From: a virus
Length of the DNA stretch: 64,000 nucleotides
Virus record (IMG/VR): IMGVR_UViG_3300020473_001965
Coordinates: 171,673-235,672 of that record
Direction: 5' to 3' (one strand)
Shown: positions 35,612-44,619 of the stretch, piece after piece
Position numbering within the stretch: position 1 is the first letter of the stretch
How the letters are laid out: the number at the start of each line of letters is the position of its first letter
Notes under the pieces: model-generated
Told to the model about the DNA's origin: nothing
The model's database searches: none
Seen by the model: the letters and a program-made list of their open reading frames with translations, nothing else
Program-made: the position numbers and the translations under genes

Positions 35612-36223
35612 TTACTCCCAATCCAAGATTTCATTGAATATTCTATCAACTTTGTCTGAGTTGTTAAAAAAGGCATCGAGGTCGGCCTCTGTTACAAGTT
35701 GTTTTCCTTCTCTCATAACAAATGCACCAGGTGTTGAAGGCTCAGAAACGAAATCCCAACAAATTAGCTGGAAATCATCTTGCACTACTTGATATTGACC
35801 TTGGCGCTTTGTTGAACCCACACCCCGAGAAGATATGCCTAACTTCACCCCAGATTCTACAAGGCTCTGGAGTATTTTTCCACAGGGTGTATCGAGAAGC
35901 TCCACAGAACCATAGACAACATCGCCCTCGAGATGAGCTTCCCTAATAATGTGAGAAACATTCTTGAGTTCAACCACAGAAGAATCTGGATGGTCACATT
36001 CTCCTAGTGCTCTATTTTCTTGAATAAATTTTTGATAATTTCTTAATTCTCTTTCGAGTATTGCTTTCGGGTATATTCTCCCATTTTGATTTACGGTCTC
36101 TGCTTTTTGAAGAATTCCTTTCAAAATAATTTTTCCATCATTAAGTTCTCGGGACTCTTTAATCATGTCAGGAGTGTAGTCAAAATTAGAGTAAGAATTT
36201 ATGACATGTAATTTTTTAGACAT
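35612..36223 (-). CDS. 21: Prohead maturation protease, gp21-like
   Basis: 203 residues. The herpes-protease-like fold of gp21 is indicated by GKIILKGILQKAETVNQNGR, IYP, the His motif GECDHPDSSVVELKNVSHII (His78) and the Ser motif KLGISSRGVGS (Ser131/132), followed by QLICWDFVSEPSTPGAFV. The enzyme digests the scaffold and trims capsid and core proteins, cutting after (L/I)-x-E in T4. Start overlaps the preceding core gene by eight bases. The region order portal, core, protease, scaffold, capsid matches T4 with insertions. Confidence 0.92.
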   Translation of the reverse strand: MSKKLHVINSYSNFDYTPDMIKESRELNDGKIILKGILQKAETVNQNGRIYPKAILERELRNYQKFIQENRALGECDHPDSSVVELKNVSHIIREAHLEGDVVYGSVELLDTPCGKILQSLVESGVKLGISSRGVGSTKRQGQYQVVQDDFQLICWDFVSEPSTPGAFVMREGKQLVTEADLDAFFNNSDKVDRIFNEILDWE

Positions 36224-37052
36224 TTTCGTTCTCCAATTGATTGATCATGCTTAGAATCGTAAGAGACTTAGAGACTGTTTCGTCATTAATGTTGCTAAAA
36301 TCATGCTCGTTAATTTTAGTCAAAACTCTTTCAACTTTTGACATGACATATTCACTGTCTGTAGAGTAATTCTCAAGTGTTTGTTTTGCTTTAGATACCA
36401 ATCCTACAACATCGTCTTGTATAGCAGCAGGGTTGCCTGTGAAAACGTACTTTCTTAAAAGTGCTCTTTGGTCGCTGCTTAGATTTTTACCGTATCTATC
36501 ATTAAATTTTTCTGCCATTAGGCGCACGACAAAACTATCAACATCTTTCTTTTCGTCTATGTCAAACTCATCTGATCGCTTGTCTTCCAAAAGCCAAGAA
36601 GCTATTTTATCTTCATACTCTGCAAGGACTCGAAGATCTCCGGGAGACTCCCTTCTCCATTCATTCAGAACTGTCTGGACTGTTGCATAAAGTCGATAAT
36701 CATCGATCTTAGTCTTATAAACCTTTTCGGAGTCCAGTTGGTAATTTATTTCTCTTATTAAATTAGACTTTTCTTTATCTAACGCTTTTTCGTTTAGGGC
36801 GCTCGATGCTTTCTTTGCCTCGGATAAAATTGAATTTGCTACAGATTGGTTGCTCACAGTAGTTTCGATGAGTGATCTAAATAAACGATATTCTTTATAA
36901 ATCTCTGTGTTTGGGGCATAATATTTTCGAATTATCTTCGAGGCAATTTTTCGCTGCTTATCTCTTTTTTCAACTAAACATTCAGCTATGTACTTTACCA
37001 AGATTTCATAAATTACGCCTACATTTCTTTTTTTGTTGTGCGTTTTAGACAT
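36216..37052 (-). CDS. Helical head-assembly/core protein (unnamed, conserved type)
   Basis: 278 residues, nearly all helical and rich in Lys, Glu and Ser. It opens with NKKRNVGVIYEILVKYIAEC, then KIIRKYYAPNTEIYKEYRLF, a pattern I associate with an uncharacterised protein of marine T4-like phages found between portal and protease. T4 has the small core proteins gp67 and gp68 at this site. No catalytic motif. The eight-base overlap with the protease gene suggests coupled synthesis. Confidence 0.6.
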   Translation of the reverse strand: MSKTHNKKRNVGVIYEILVKYIAECLVEKRDKQRKIASKIIRKYYAPNTEIYKEYRLFRSLIETTVSNQSVANSILSEAKKASSALNEKALDKEKSNLIREINYQLDSEKVYKTKIDDYRLYATVQTVLNEWRRESPGDLRVLAEYEDKIASWLLEDKRSDEFDIDEKKDVDSFVVRLMAEKFNDRYGKNLSSDQRALLRKYVFTGNPAAIQDDVVGLVSKAKQTLENYSTDSEYVMSKVERVLTKINEHDFSNINDETVSKSLTILSMINQLENENV

Positions 37053-37070
37053 TTTATTGTTATTACTCCA

Positions 37071-39077
37071 CTATTTGTCTTCGTCCTCGTGGGACTCATT
37101 TAGTATTACGGATGTGTTATTACTTATCTTTTCGCCCAAGTTTTTTATAACAGATCGGATCTCATTATTAAACTTTGCATTTTTATCAAGCTGAGAGTCG
37201 AAAAAATCATCTAAAAATCCATCAGCTTCTTTCATTGTAAGGCTTCCAATTCTAGCTAGCTCTGCCCCGGGTGTCCTTGATCGTTTATTTTCACCTGTTG
37301 CTGAGGCGCCTAAATCTATTGCTGGTACGCCTGTCTTTCCTGCGCGCCGGCGTCGGCGGTCATGACCTGTGACTTTTGAAGTAGGCTTTACTGGATTTTC
37401 ATCGTCTTCGTCATCGTCTTCGTCAAGTAAAAGATCATCGTCTTCGTCGTCGGCTTCATTAGCAATCATTTCTTCAAAAGTTTTTGAAGTTAAAAGGTCT
37501 GTTGTCCTCGGGGTGTAACCAGCTGTCTCTGTACCTGCGTCTTCGGGAGTTGGTTCATCTCCCCCTTCATCGCCGCCGCCGCCTTCGTCGCCGCCGCCGC
37601 CTCCGAAAATGTCGCCGCTTGGTGCTCCGAAGACACCACCGGGGGTGTCATCTGCTGCAGGTTCACCTTCGGCGGCGCCAGGAGGTTGAATCGATTCTAT
37701 CTCAAGCTCTCTTATCTTGTCTTGCTCTCTTCCCTCTTCGACTTCATCAATAGCTTCATCAGTTAAACCTATAATGTTTTTTCTAATCCATCTCTTGTCA
37801 ACAATACCTTCTGGTACTTGGCCGGCGATTTCCATTTTTGATCTAAACAGCTCTAGCTTTTGCTGCTGTGCTATTGTGCTTGGATTAGAAAGTCTAAGAT
37901 CAAAATCAATTAAGTCGTCACCGTCATAACCCTTTACATACAGTGTGATAATAGCAATCTTATTCAATTCGGCAATGATTGTTCGCTGAATCCTTGCAAT
38001 TGATCTTGAGAATCTTATATCTTCTTGAGCAAGAGTTGCTTTTGAAGAAAGAGCCTCATCGTAACCTAAGTAAGCTTTAGGGATTTTTAGTGCTGCAAAA
38101 AGCTTCTTCTGAACGTATTCAACATCGTTGATATCGTTTTGATTTGTTCCTCCTGCTAAAGTGTCAATTTTTGTCCCTGTTTCTGTACCACGCACTGGTA
38201 GAAAATAATCTTCATCAACAGAGAGTGGGTTATATCTCAAGTCAACTCGCCCAGTCTTTTTATCAACAACCTGACTTCTCTTGAGCGTCGTCTGAACTTG
38301 CTCCATATAGTTAGGGACTTCTTCAGGTGGGACGTTACCTACGTCAATGTAGAAAACTCTTCTTTCAGGTGATCTAATAACTCTATAAACAAGCATAGCA
38401 TCTTCAATAAGAATCAACTGCCTCCAGATTCGGCGGGCAGCTTCTAGAACTGATGATCCGTACGGTAAGAATGCATCGTTACCTAAAAGCCTAAAATGAG
38501 ATATTTGCCAGTTTTCAAGAATCTGGTTTCCTTGCGTTATCCATCGAAATCGCACTGCCATGGGGTCGTTAGGGTCGAAACCCTCTTCTCTCTCAAGCTC
38601 ATTTACTGGAATAGGGTACGCGTTAATTACCCCCTCGTCTGGATCTACATCATTAAACAAAAAGAAGTCGCCGTACTTGCATAAAGTTCTGACCCAAGAA
38701 GATAGATTAAAATCTACATTTATGACGTCATAAAAGAGTTCTTCAAGTATTCTCTGAATTTGAGGGTTTTCTGAATATATGTGAAGAACCCTTCCTTTTT
38801 CATCTGGGGCGGTAGACTCTTCTGAATATATGTCTAGAGCACTTGCAATTTCAGGCATATATTCCATTTCAGAAAAGTCTGCATATCTTGCAGTTCTATC
38901 ATATGACCCGTATGCGCTCATGGTATGAGAGTACACACCGCTTTGATTTCTCTTGAACGTGTCAAAAGGTGTATTCTTAGAAATAGTTTTGTATTTTTTT
39001 ACGCTTCTATTAACAGCAGGGCCTGACCTAAAAAGATTTGTCAGTCTCTTGAAAAGCGTTTTTTCGTCTTGCGCCAT
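37071..39077 (-). CDS. 20: Portal protein, gp20-like
   Basis: 668 residues (T4 gp20 has 524). Diagnostic stretches are RTARYADFSEMEYMPEIASA, ALDIYSEESTAPDEKGRVLH, LIEDAMLVYRVIRSPERRVF and YIDVGNVPPEEVPNYMEQVQ, then FFAALKIPKAYLGY-type sequence (FAALKIPKAYLGYDEALSSK). Twelve copies form the ring through which DNA enters and leaves. The C-terminal 200 residues add a Gly/Glu/Asp-rich low-complexity region (GGGGDEGGGGDEGGDEP, then DEDDDLLLDEDDDEDDE) and a basic end, absent from T4. It follows the terminase by three bases. Confidence 0.95.
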   Translation of the reverse strand: MAQDEKTLFKRLTNLFRSGPAVNRSVKKYKTISKNTPFDTFKRNQSGVYSHTMSAYGSYDRTARYADFSEMEYMPEIASALDIYSEESTAPDEKGRVLHIYSENPQIQRILEELFYDVINVDFNLSSWVRTLCKYGDFFLFNDVDPDEGVINAYPIPVNELEREEGFDPNDPMAVRFRWITQGNQILENWQISHFRLLGNDAFLPYGSSVLEAARRIWRQLILIEDAMLVYRVIRSPERRVFYIDVGNVPPEEVPNYMEQVQTTLKRSQVVDKKTGRVDLRYNPLSVDEDYFLPVRGTETGTKIDTLAGGTNQNDINDVEYVQKKLFAALKIPKAYLGYDEALSSKATLAQEDIRFSRSIARIQRTIIAELNKIAIITLYVKGYDGDDLIDFDLRLSNPSTIAQQQKLELFRSKMEIAGQVPEGIVDKRWIRKNIIGLTDEAIDEVEEGREQDKIRELEIESIQPPGAAEGEPAADDTPGGVFGAPSGDIFGGGGGDEGGGGDEGGDEPTPEDAGTETAGYTPRTTDLLTSKTFEEMIANEADDEDDDLLLDEDDDEDDENPVKPTSKVTGHDRRRRRAGKTGVPAIDLGASATGENKRSRTPGAELARIGSLTMKEADGFLDDFFDSQLDKNAKFNNEIRSVIKNLGEKISNNTSVILNESHEDEDK

Positions 39078-39080
39078 TTT

Positions 39081-40703
39081 TTACTTCCACAACCAGTCAA
39101 AGTCAACCGGTATTTTATTGCTTGTTGTTTTATCTGCGTCCTTGTCAACGTCACTATTGCTTGTTGAAATTGGCATAAACGGATTAAGCCGATCAGTTAA
39201 ATGTCCAGTAACATTTTTATCTCGATATTGATTTCTAGTAAATTTCATTCCCTGGAGCATCGCTTTATTTAGTGCCATAGCATCTTTACTGTAATCGGAA
39301 GATGTGTCATAAAGCCAGACACCTATTGCCAAACTCATGACTAGATCATCATTATACCCTTTCATAGCTTGAGGTTTATTGTTTTTCCAAACGAAAGTCT
39401 TGAGTTCTTCATAAAGCCTGCTAGAGTAGATCTTTATTTCTTTGTTTCTTAGGACTTCTTCAAGCTTTGTAAGTATTTGATTTCTAGATTTTCTTTGTGT
39501 ATCAAAGCCGGCTTTGTCTGTGTCATACCCAGGCGTGTAAGCGCCGATATAAACAGACTTTCTGTTTCGATAATAAAGTTTCGGATAATTTAACTCTTTT
39601 AATTTTAAAATTGTTGCGTATCCGAACGAATTGTTTTCAGGAACCATTAACGCATTATTATATTTTGTTCCCCAATCGAATAGTAATTGTGCAAATCTAT
39701 CAGGAGGTATTTTTCCTTTATATTCAGCTACAATCTCAGCAGTTGCTGTATCAAGTATGTGAAAAGTTGAAAAATCTTTTGCATCTCCTCTAGCAATATC
39801 TGCAGACACAATATATTGATGTGCGCTCAAAGGCTGTTTCCAAACCCAAACGCACCGTGCCGGACCGTCTCGAAATGAAGGTGCTTGAATCATGTTTGCA
39901 ACCCATTCGATATCCTCGTTGGTCAAGAATGTTTCACCTGAAGATGCGAAATCGCAGTTTAGCTCTTGAGCTATCTGCCTTTTTGTCATATTGCTGGTTT
40001 CTTTTTTGAACCAGTCGTCATCGCGCTCTGGGTGGACGTCCCAAGGTAACGTTATAGGATTAAAATCATTTAGATTATCCAATGCATCTGTGTACAATTT
40101 ATGGTACTGTCCACCTACTCCATTGGGTGTTGATAAGATTACAGCGCGTCCACCAGTAGATAGTGTAGGATATAACCCCATCCACAATTCATCAAAGTTT
40201 CTAACAAATGCGGCCTCATCGATAATCAAAAGTGAAAGAGCTTCAGATCGGCCGGCGTCGTCTGATGTGGGTATCGCTTTTATTGAAGATCCGTGACTAA
40301 ATTCTATAGACTGCTTATTGTCTGCAACTATCTCAGGCAGTATCAACCACTTGGGTAACGACCTTATTAAGACTTTAACTTTTCTAATAAAGTTTTGAGC
40401 GACTGCAAGTTTTGTCGCAATGATTAGAATATTTTTATCTTTATGAAAGAGGGCTAACCACGCTGCGTAAGATGCAGTTAATGTTGATAGGCCTAATTGT
40501 CTTGCTTTAACTACTACATTAAATCTGTGATTTATAAAATCTTGAACACAATCATCTTGGAAGTCAAACGTCTTGAATGGTATTAAGCCCCTAGTAGGGT
40601 GCTGGATCTTAACGTACTTGTTGAAAAAGTATTTTGGATCTTTACCACACTTAATAATTTCTTTGACTTGGTAGTTTTTAGATGGTTGCTTACTAGCCGG
40701 CAT
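39081..40703 (-). CDS. 17: Terminase large subunit, gp17-like
   Basis: 540 residues. ATPase: an atypical Walker A VVVKARQLGLST (Lys66, Ser73, Thr74; no Lys before Ser/Thr), Walker B LLIIDE (158-163) and the coupling motif VILSTPNG. Nuclease: VSADIARGDAKDFSTF (Asp302), ALMVPENNSFG (Glu356) and GYNDDLVMSLAI. The protein pumps DNA into the prohead through the portal and cuts it when the head is full. ATG start with a weak GTAGAG site. The gene before it is separated by one base. A small terminase subunit is not obvious in this window. Confidence 0.95.
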   Translation of the reverse strand: MPASKQPSKNYQVKEIIKCGKDPKYFFNKYVKIQHPTRGLIPFKTFDFQDDCVQDFINHRFNVVVKARQLGLSTLTASYAAWLALFHKDKNILIIATKLAVAQNFIRKVKVLIRSLPKWLILPEIVADNKQSIEFSHGSSIKAIPTSDDAGRSEALSLLIIDEAAFVRNFDELWMGLYPTLSTGGRAVILSTPNGVGGQYHKLYTDALDNLNDFNPITLPWDVHPERDDDWFKKETSNMTKRQIAQELNCDFASSGETFLTNEDIEWVANMIQAPSFRDGPARCVWVWKQPLSAHQYIVSADIARGDAKDFSTFHILDTATAEIVAEYKGKIPPDRFAQLLFDWGTKYNNALMVPENNSFGYATILKLKELNYPKLYYRNRKSVYIGAYTPGYDTDKAGFDTQRKSRNQILTKLEEVLRNKEIKIYSSRLYEELKTFVWKNNKPQAMKGYNDDLVMSLAIGVWLYDTSSDYSKDAMALNKAMLQGMKFTRNQYRDKNVTGHLTDRLNPFMPISTSNSDVDKDADKTTSNKIPVDFDWLWK

Positions 40704-40704
40704 A

Positions 40705-41091
40705 CTACTCTACTTCAAAAAGTGTTTTTCGCCTGTAATAAGCAGTCTTTCTAGGGCTGTGAGGGGAAGCATTGATTACTTCAATGCTGTCTTCGGATGT
40801 AAGTTGTTTTGTCTTTAAAGATCGTCCAGCTGCTTCCTTAAAGTCTTTCTTAACTTCTTTCATTTTATTGTTTGTAGCTTGAGTTGATTCATTTTCGAAT
40901 GCCTTCTTTTGATCTCTCATGCTAGATTCACTTGCAAATGTCACAATAGATGTATAATCAACACAGAGTCGATTCGGATCAGAACCATAAAGAGAACACT
41001 TCACAGAAGCAACAGGAGAAAGTGTCGAAGATTTACCGTAAGTTGAATTTAAAATTTGTCCTAGAACATGGATGTCTTGTACTGATAGCAT
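40705..41091 (-). CDS. Conserved-type small protein upstream of terminase, unknown
   Basis: 128 residues. N-terminal part mixed alpha/beta (SVQDIHVLGQILNSTYG, then KCSLYGSDPNRLCVDYTSIV), helical middle (KMKEVKKDFKEAAGRSLKTK), then SIEVINASPHSPRKTAYYRR and an end KTLFEVE. I associate this pattern with a protein of unknown function in other marine T4-like phages. Its place, one base before the large terminase, would suit a packaging partner such as the small terminase, but the sequence does not show the usual DNA-binding helices. ATG with GGAG. Upstream 40 bases contain TATTTATA (41113-41120). Confidence 0.6.
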   Translation of the reverse strand: MLSVQDIHVLGQILNSTYGKSSTLSPVASVKCSLYGSDPNRLCVDYTSIVTFASESSMRDQKKAFENESTQATNNKMKEVKKDFKEAAGRSLKTKQLTSEDSIEVINASPHSPRKTAYYRRKTLFEVE

Positions 41092-41112
41092 TATGTTAAC
41101 TCCAAAAGTCGT

Positions 41113-41120
41113 TATAAATA
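41113..41120 (-). promoter_or_regulatory. TATTTATA element before the terminase operon
   Basis: Coding strand TATTTATA 22 bases before the ATG at 41091, in a 40-base gap; the plus strand reads TATAAATA. See the matching elements before the first sheath gene and the Mre11-Rad50 fusion. Confidence 0.3.
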
Positions 41121-41131
41121 TTCACTGTGTT

Positions 41132-41434
41132 TTAAAACTTTAAGTCTGCAATCGATATCTTTCTATTCTGCAGATCTTTCTCGACCACATCTTTTGGTGG
41201 GCGTGCACCTGAAAGCCATGCGTCTCTATCTAAATATGCATAATTTACTTCACAATTTGAACAGCACTTGCTATTATTATAAGACTCTAAGTCAAGTGTA
41301 GAATTAAACATTACATCACACACTGGACACTCTGCAGGTAGAATCATTATTTTCTTTTTTGGTTTTATAATAGTAAGGCCGTCAGAATTAATTCTGTATT
41401 TCCTGTCTTTATCCAAAGATTTCCATTGCATCAT
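41132..41434 (-). CDS. Small zinc-ribbon protein
   Basis: 100 residues. A CPVC knuckle (LPAECPVCDVMFNS) and a second knuckle (KCCSNCEVNYAYLD) about 20 residues later form a probable four-Cys zinc ribbon. The N-terminus is basic and beta-like, the C-terminus helical. The ATG overlaps the stop of the Mre11-Rad50 gene (TAATG), so translation is probably coupled. Proteins with such ribbons next to recombination or terminase genes could bind DNA or a protein partner; no family assigned. Confidence 0.65.
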   Translation of the reverse strand: MMQWKSLDKDRKYRINSDGLTIIKPKKKIMILPAECPVCDVMFNSTLDLESYNNSKCCSNCEVNYAYLDRDAWLSGARPPKDVVEKDLQNRKISIADLKF

Positions 41435-44400
41435 TACTCCACAAAAACATAAGAGTCTTTACTCTTTCTTGTAATATCAATTACATTGTCAACAACATCT
41501 TTAACTGCGTCTACGTGAGATATTACTAAAATATGATGAAACCATTTTTTCAAAGATTCAAGAAGTCTATTGCAAGCCTCTACGTTCATTTCATCTAGCG
41601 CCCCAAATCCTTCATCAATAATCAAAAGATCAGTCTTTGGCAAAGACGAAACATTGATAAGTGCAACTCTAATTGCCAAAGACGCCATCATCTTCTCCAT
41701 TCCTGAAGCCAACTCTATTACACGCTTAGAATCTCCGTAATTAATGTATATGTCCATCTGATTTGAATTCTTATCTGCCTCTAGTTCTACTGTAAAACCT
41801 ACGACTCCCTGAAGAATTTTTGCAATCTCAGAATTAATAGAAGGTAGTTGTGACATGATTATTTGAAGCGGTATACCTTTTTTCGACATTGCATTGTTGA
41901 AAAGATCGTATATTTTTAACTTCTTTTTTAAGTCAATGAATTTTTCTTTCTCTTCTTTTAAGGAATTTAGATTGCTTTCCATCTTGCCGACAGATTCTGC
42001 CAGCGATATCCTCAAAGAGTCAGAGTTGTTTATTTTTTCTGTTAACTCTTCTATTTTTGTTTTTAACTCCAAGAGTTTTTCATCTACAGATATATCAAGT
42101 ACCTTTGACTCCAAATCTGAGAGTGTTTCTTTTGCAACTACTAGTTTCTCTCTCTTGTTTTTCAATGCGCTCGCATTATTCTTCTTTTTAAACTTTAAGT
42201 CATTTCTTTCAGACTTTAGCTCGACTTCTTGTTGCAATACCTTGTTGTATTTAGAAAGTTTTTCTTCGAGCTTCTCTTCTTTAAAAAGTTCTATTGCCTT
42301 CTCTGTCGCCTCAAATTGACCTTCTAGTGTTTCAATTAGCTCTCTTTGACTCCCTATCTTTAATTTGCTCTTGTGAGAGTCTTTTATAAACTTGCATGTA
42401 GGAAAAGAATCTCCGCATGGTACTTCAGACAGATGCTTTACAGACTTTTCTTGATTAGATAGTCGTGTTTTCTCTTTATCAAGTGTTGCTTTGATTTCTA
42501 TGAAACTAGTTTCAACTTGACGCTGCTCCCTAATCCTCTGATTAAGATCTTCACGAGAAAACAAGCCCTGAAAATTTTCTATCTTTTTAAGCTTTTCATC
42601 GACATGCTTAATCTCTAAGTCAAGTTCGCTGTTCTTATTTTCTAAATCTAGAATATCCTCTTCGATTCTTGTGGTCAATTTTTTCTGTGAATCTACGTCA
42701 TGATGCGTTACTACATCGGCATCATCAAACTTTGACAGAGATAATTTTAAATCTTGAAGCTTTGCTCTGTCTGTGTCTATTCGAAGCTGTGTTTTAACAA
42801 TCTGCTCTCTTTTCTTATCTAGTGATTGTTTAACATCATAAATGGCTACATCCCAATCTCGATCTGGAACATTTTTCAAAGCACTCTGAAGGTCTCTTGA
42901 CTCTTCTTTTGACGAATCCAGCATTTTTTCGAAGATTTCTAGGTCAAGAAACTTGGTAAGAATCATTTTTCTTGATGTCGCCCGCTCTCTAATGAAATTA
43001 TTCATCTGGCCTTGGGACGCCAAAGACGTCATAAGAAAGTCATCAGCAGTCCCCAAAAGTCTGCGCAGAACTTTTTCTGTTTCTCTACGCTGTTCTTCTG
43101 TCATGTCTTGAATCATCTCGCCATCGAGCCCGGTTCGATAGAAATTTAAGTGAGTTGTAGCATTAACTTGACCGCTTCTATTTTGATGCTTGACTGATTG
43201 GCGCTCTGTCCTATAGTTTTTACCATTTATTCCCAAGTCTATTTCTACCTTGCAATGACCTTTTCTACTATTAATGACATGAACGTTTTTAATTGGGCCT
43301 CGATCTGTAGTGTTGTAAAGGCCGTACATCAATGTTCCGATGATTGATGATTTTCCAGATCTATTTTTTCCAAATATTCCCGTAATTCCCGGCAGTGTCT
43401 CAAAGTTTATATAGTTTCCTTTGCCATATCCAAAAACATTGTCAAACTTCATAGACTTGATAGACCACTTTGTGTTTCTAGTAACGGCCGTGTCAAAAAC
43501 GGCTGCTTGGCTATGCTTTGAAACCAAATCTTCAAGAGTTTTCCACTCGTCTTCTTTTAAGACCGCACCTTTGTAATACTCTTTCATCAATAATTGAAGT
43601 GTCTTTTCGGATCGCAAATCTTTAATTGCACTACCTTCTTTGGAAGTTCTTAAAGATGTCTCACCAAAGTCGACGTCATATTTGTATACGATTTCTGTAG
43701 CTTCTTTAACATGTTTCAACTCTGAATGCAGATGAACGATATCGGTTTGATTTATTTGGTTTTCAGATTTTACTCGAAATCTTGCTCCATCTGGGTGCTT
43801 TCTTGCTTCTTCCATCGTGTCAGGAACATTTCCCTTCCACTCGATTGTGACAAAGGGCATGGTGTGGTGTACTTCATAAAACTTACTAGTATACTCATCT
43901 TTAGATTTAATATCCCAAAATAAAAACCCTTTACCCGGATCTTCACCGTAGTTTTGCTGAATTGTTGAGCCGCAATAAGCTATGCGTTTTTCATCGTCGA
44001 GATATTGCATCTTGTGGATATCGCCCAACAGTGCAAATTCATATTCATCAAAAAAACTAGTCTTTACTTCACCTTCGATGTTCCAGTTAATATCAGTCTT
44101 TGATCCTAAAACACCGCCGTGAAAAAGTGCGATATTAACGTCTCCCGGAACAGGTTTGACAGATTCCCAGTTTTCTTCATCAAAACAAGAAAAGACGCAC
44201 CAATTAAATCCTGCAACGCCTGTTGGGTATGTTCCTGACTTTTTATATAGATAAATGTTCGGATTATTCAAGGCTTTGACAATAGGTGTTATTGCGTCTT
44301 GCCGATCTTTGTTTAAAATCAGACCGTCATGATTACCTAAGATAACATGTGTAGGAGCAATTTCAGCAAGACCCTGGAACCACCAGGACAAAACATCTAT

Positions 44401-44571
44401 TAATTCTGGAGAGATTCCCTGAGTTTTGGAGTGTACTATGTCTCCGCCTACATAAATTACATCAGGCTTTTGTGCTTTTGCTTTTTTAAAAAAGTCTTTG
44501 AAAGCATCTACGTACTCTTTGTGTCGCGATAGTCCCCTAAAGTGAACATCAGCTATGTGTATTATTTTCAT
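41434..44571 (-). CDS. Fused Mre11-Rad50 (gp47-gp46/SbcD-SbcC) recombination nuclease
   Basis: 1045 residues in one frame. Residues 1 to about 365 are a calcineurin-like Mre11/SbcD nuclease: IADVHFRG (Asp8, His10), VGGDIVHS (42-47), LGNHDG (79-83), HGG (151) and GDIHK (183-187). From about 366 an SMC-type ATPase begins: Walker A GKNRSGKSS (391-399), Q-loop ASQGQ, two coiled-coil arms around a zinc-hook-like C-x6-C (Cys709, Cys716), signature ASGMEKMMASL, Walker B LLIIDEGFGALDE (982-994) and HILVISHVD. In T4 these are two genes (47 and 46) acting as a complex on DNA ends. The fusion fixes their ratio. Start ATG has only a weak ribosome site. Confidence 0.92.
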   Translation of the reverse strand: MKIIHIADVHFRGLSRHKEYVDAFKDFFKKAKAQKPDVIYVGGDIVHSKTQGISPELIDVLSWWFQGLAEIAPTHVILGNHDGLILNKDRQDAITPIVKALNNPNIYLYKKSGTYPTGVAGFNWCVFSCFDEENWESVKPVPGDVNIALFHGGVLGSKTDINWNIEGEVKTSFFDEYEFALLGDIHKMQYLDDEKRIAYCGSTIQQNYGEDPGKGFLFWDIKSKDEYTSKFYEVHHTMPFVTIEWKGNVPDTMEEARKHPDGARFRVKSENQINQTDIVHLHSELKHVKEATEIVYKYDVDFGETSLRTSKEGSAIKDLRSEKTLQLLMKEYYKGAVLKEDEWKTLEDLVSKHSQAAVFDTAVTRNTKWSIKSMKFDNVFGYGKGNYINFETLPGITGIFGKNRSGKSSIIGTLMYGLYNTTDRGPIKNVHVINSRKGHCKVEIDLGINGKNYRTERQSVKHQNRSGQVNATTHLNFYRTGLDGEMIQDMTEEQRRETEKVLRRLLGTADDFLMTSLASQGQMNNFIRERATSRKMILTKFLDLEIFEKMLDSSKEESRDLQSALKNVPDRDWDVAIYDVKQSLDKKREQIVKTQLRIDTDRAKLQDLKLSLSKFDDADVVTHHDVDSQKKLTTRIEEDILDLENKNSELDLEIKHVDEKLKKIENFQGLFSREDLNQRIREQRQVETSFIEIKATLDKEKTRLSNQEKSVKHLSEVPCGDSFPTCKFIKDSHKSKLKIGSQRELIETLEGQFEATEKAIELFKEEKLEEKLSKYNKVLQQEVELKSERNDLKFKKKNNASALKNKREKLVVAKETLSDLESKVLDISVDEKLLELKTKIEELTEKINNSDSLRISLAESVGKMESNLNSLKEEKEKFIDLKKKLKIYDLFNNAMSKKGIPLQIIMSQLPSINSEIAKILQGVVGFTVELEADKNSNQMDIYINYGDSKRVIELASGMEKMMASLAIRVALINVSSLPKTDLLIIDEGFGALDEMNVEACNRLLESLKKWFHHILVISHVDAVKDVVDNVIDITRKSKDSYVFVE

Positions 44572-44587
44572 ACCGCACCAAATAAAC

Positions 44588-44595
44588 TATAAATA
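44588..44595 (-). promoter_or_regulatory. TATTTATA element before the Mre11-Rad50 gene
   Basis: Coding strand TATTTATA 17 bases before the ATG at 44571, within a 48-base gap after the primase gene; plus strand reads TATAAATA. Third member of the set at 24350 and 41113. Confidence 0.3.
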
Positions 44596-44619
44596 AAGCT
44601 ATTCATAATGTTCAAAAGA

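Noticed and set aside
37484-37753. Plus-strand Arg/Leu-rich open frame
   Set aside because: Shadow of the Gly/Asp/Glu-rich C-terminal region of the portal gene.
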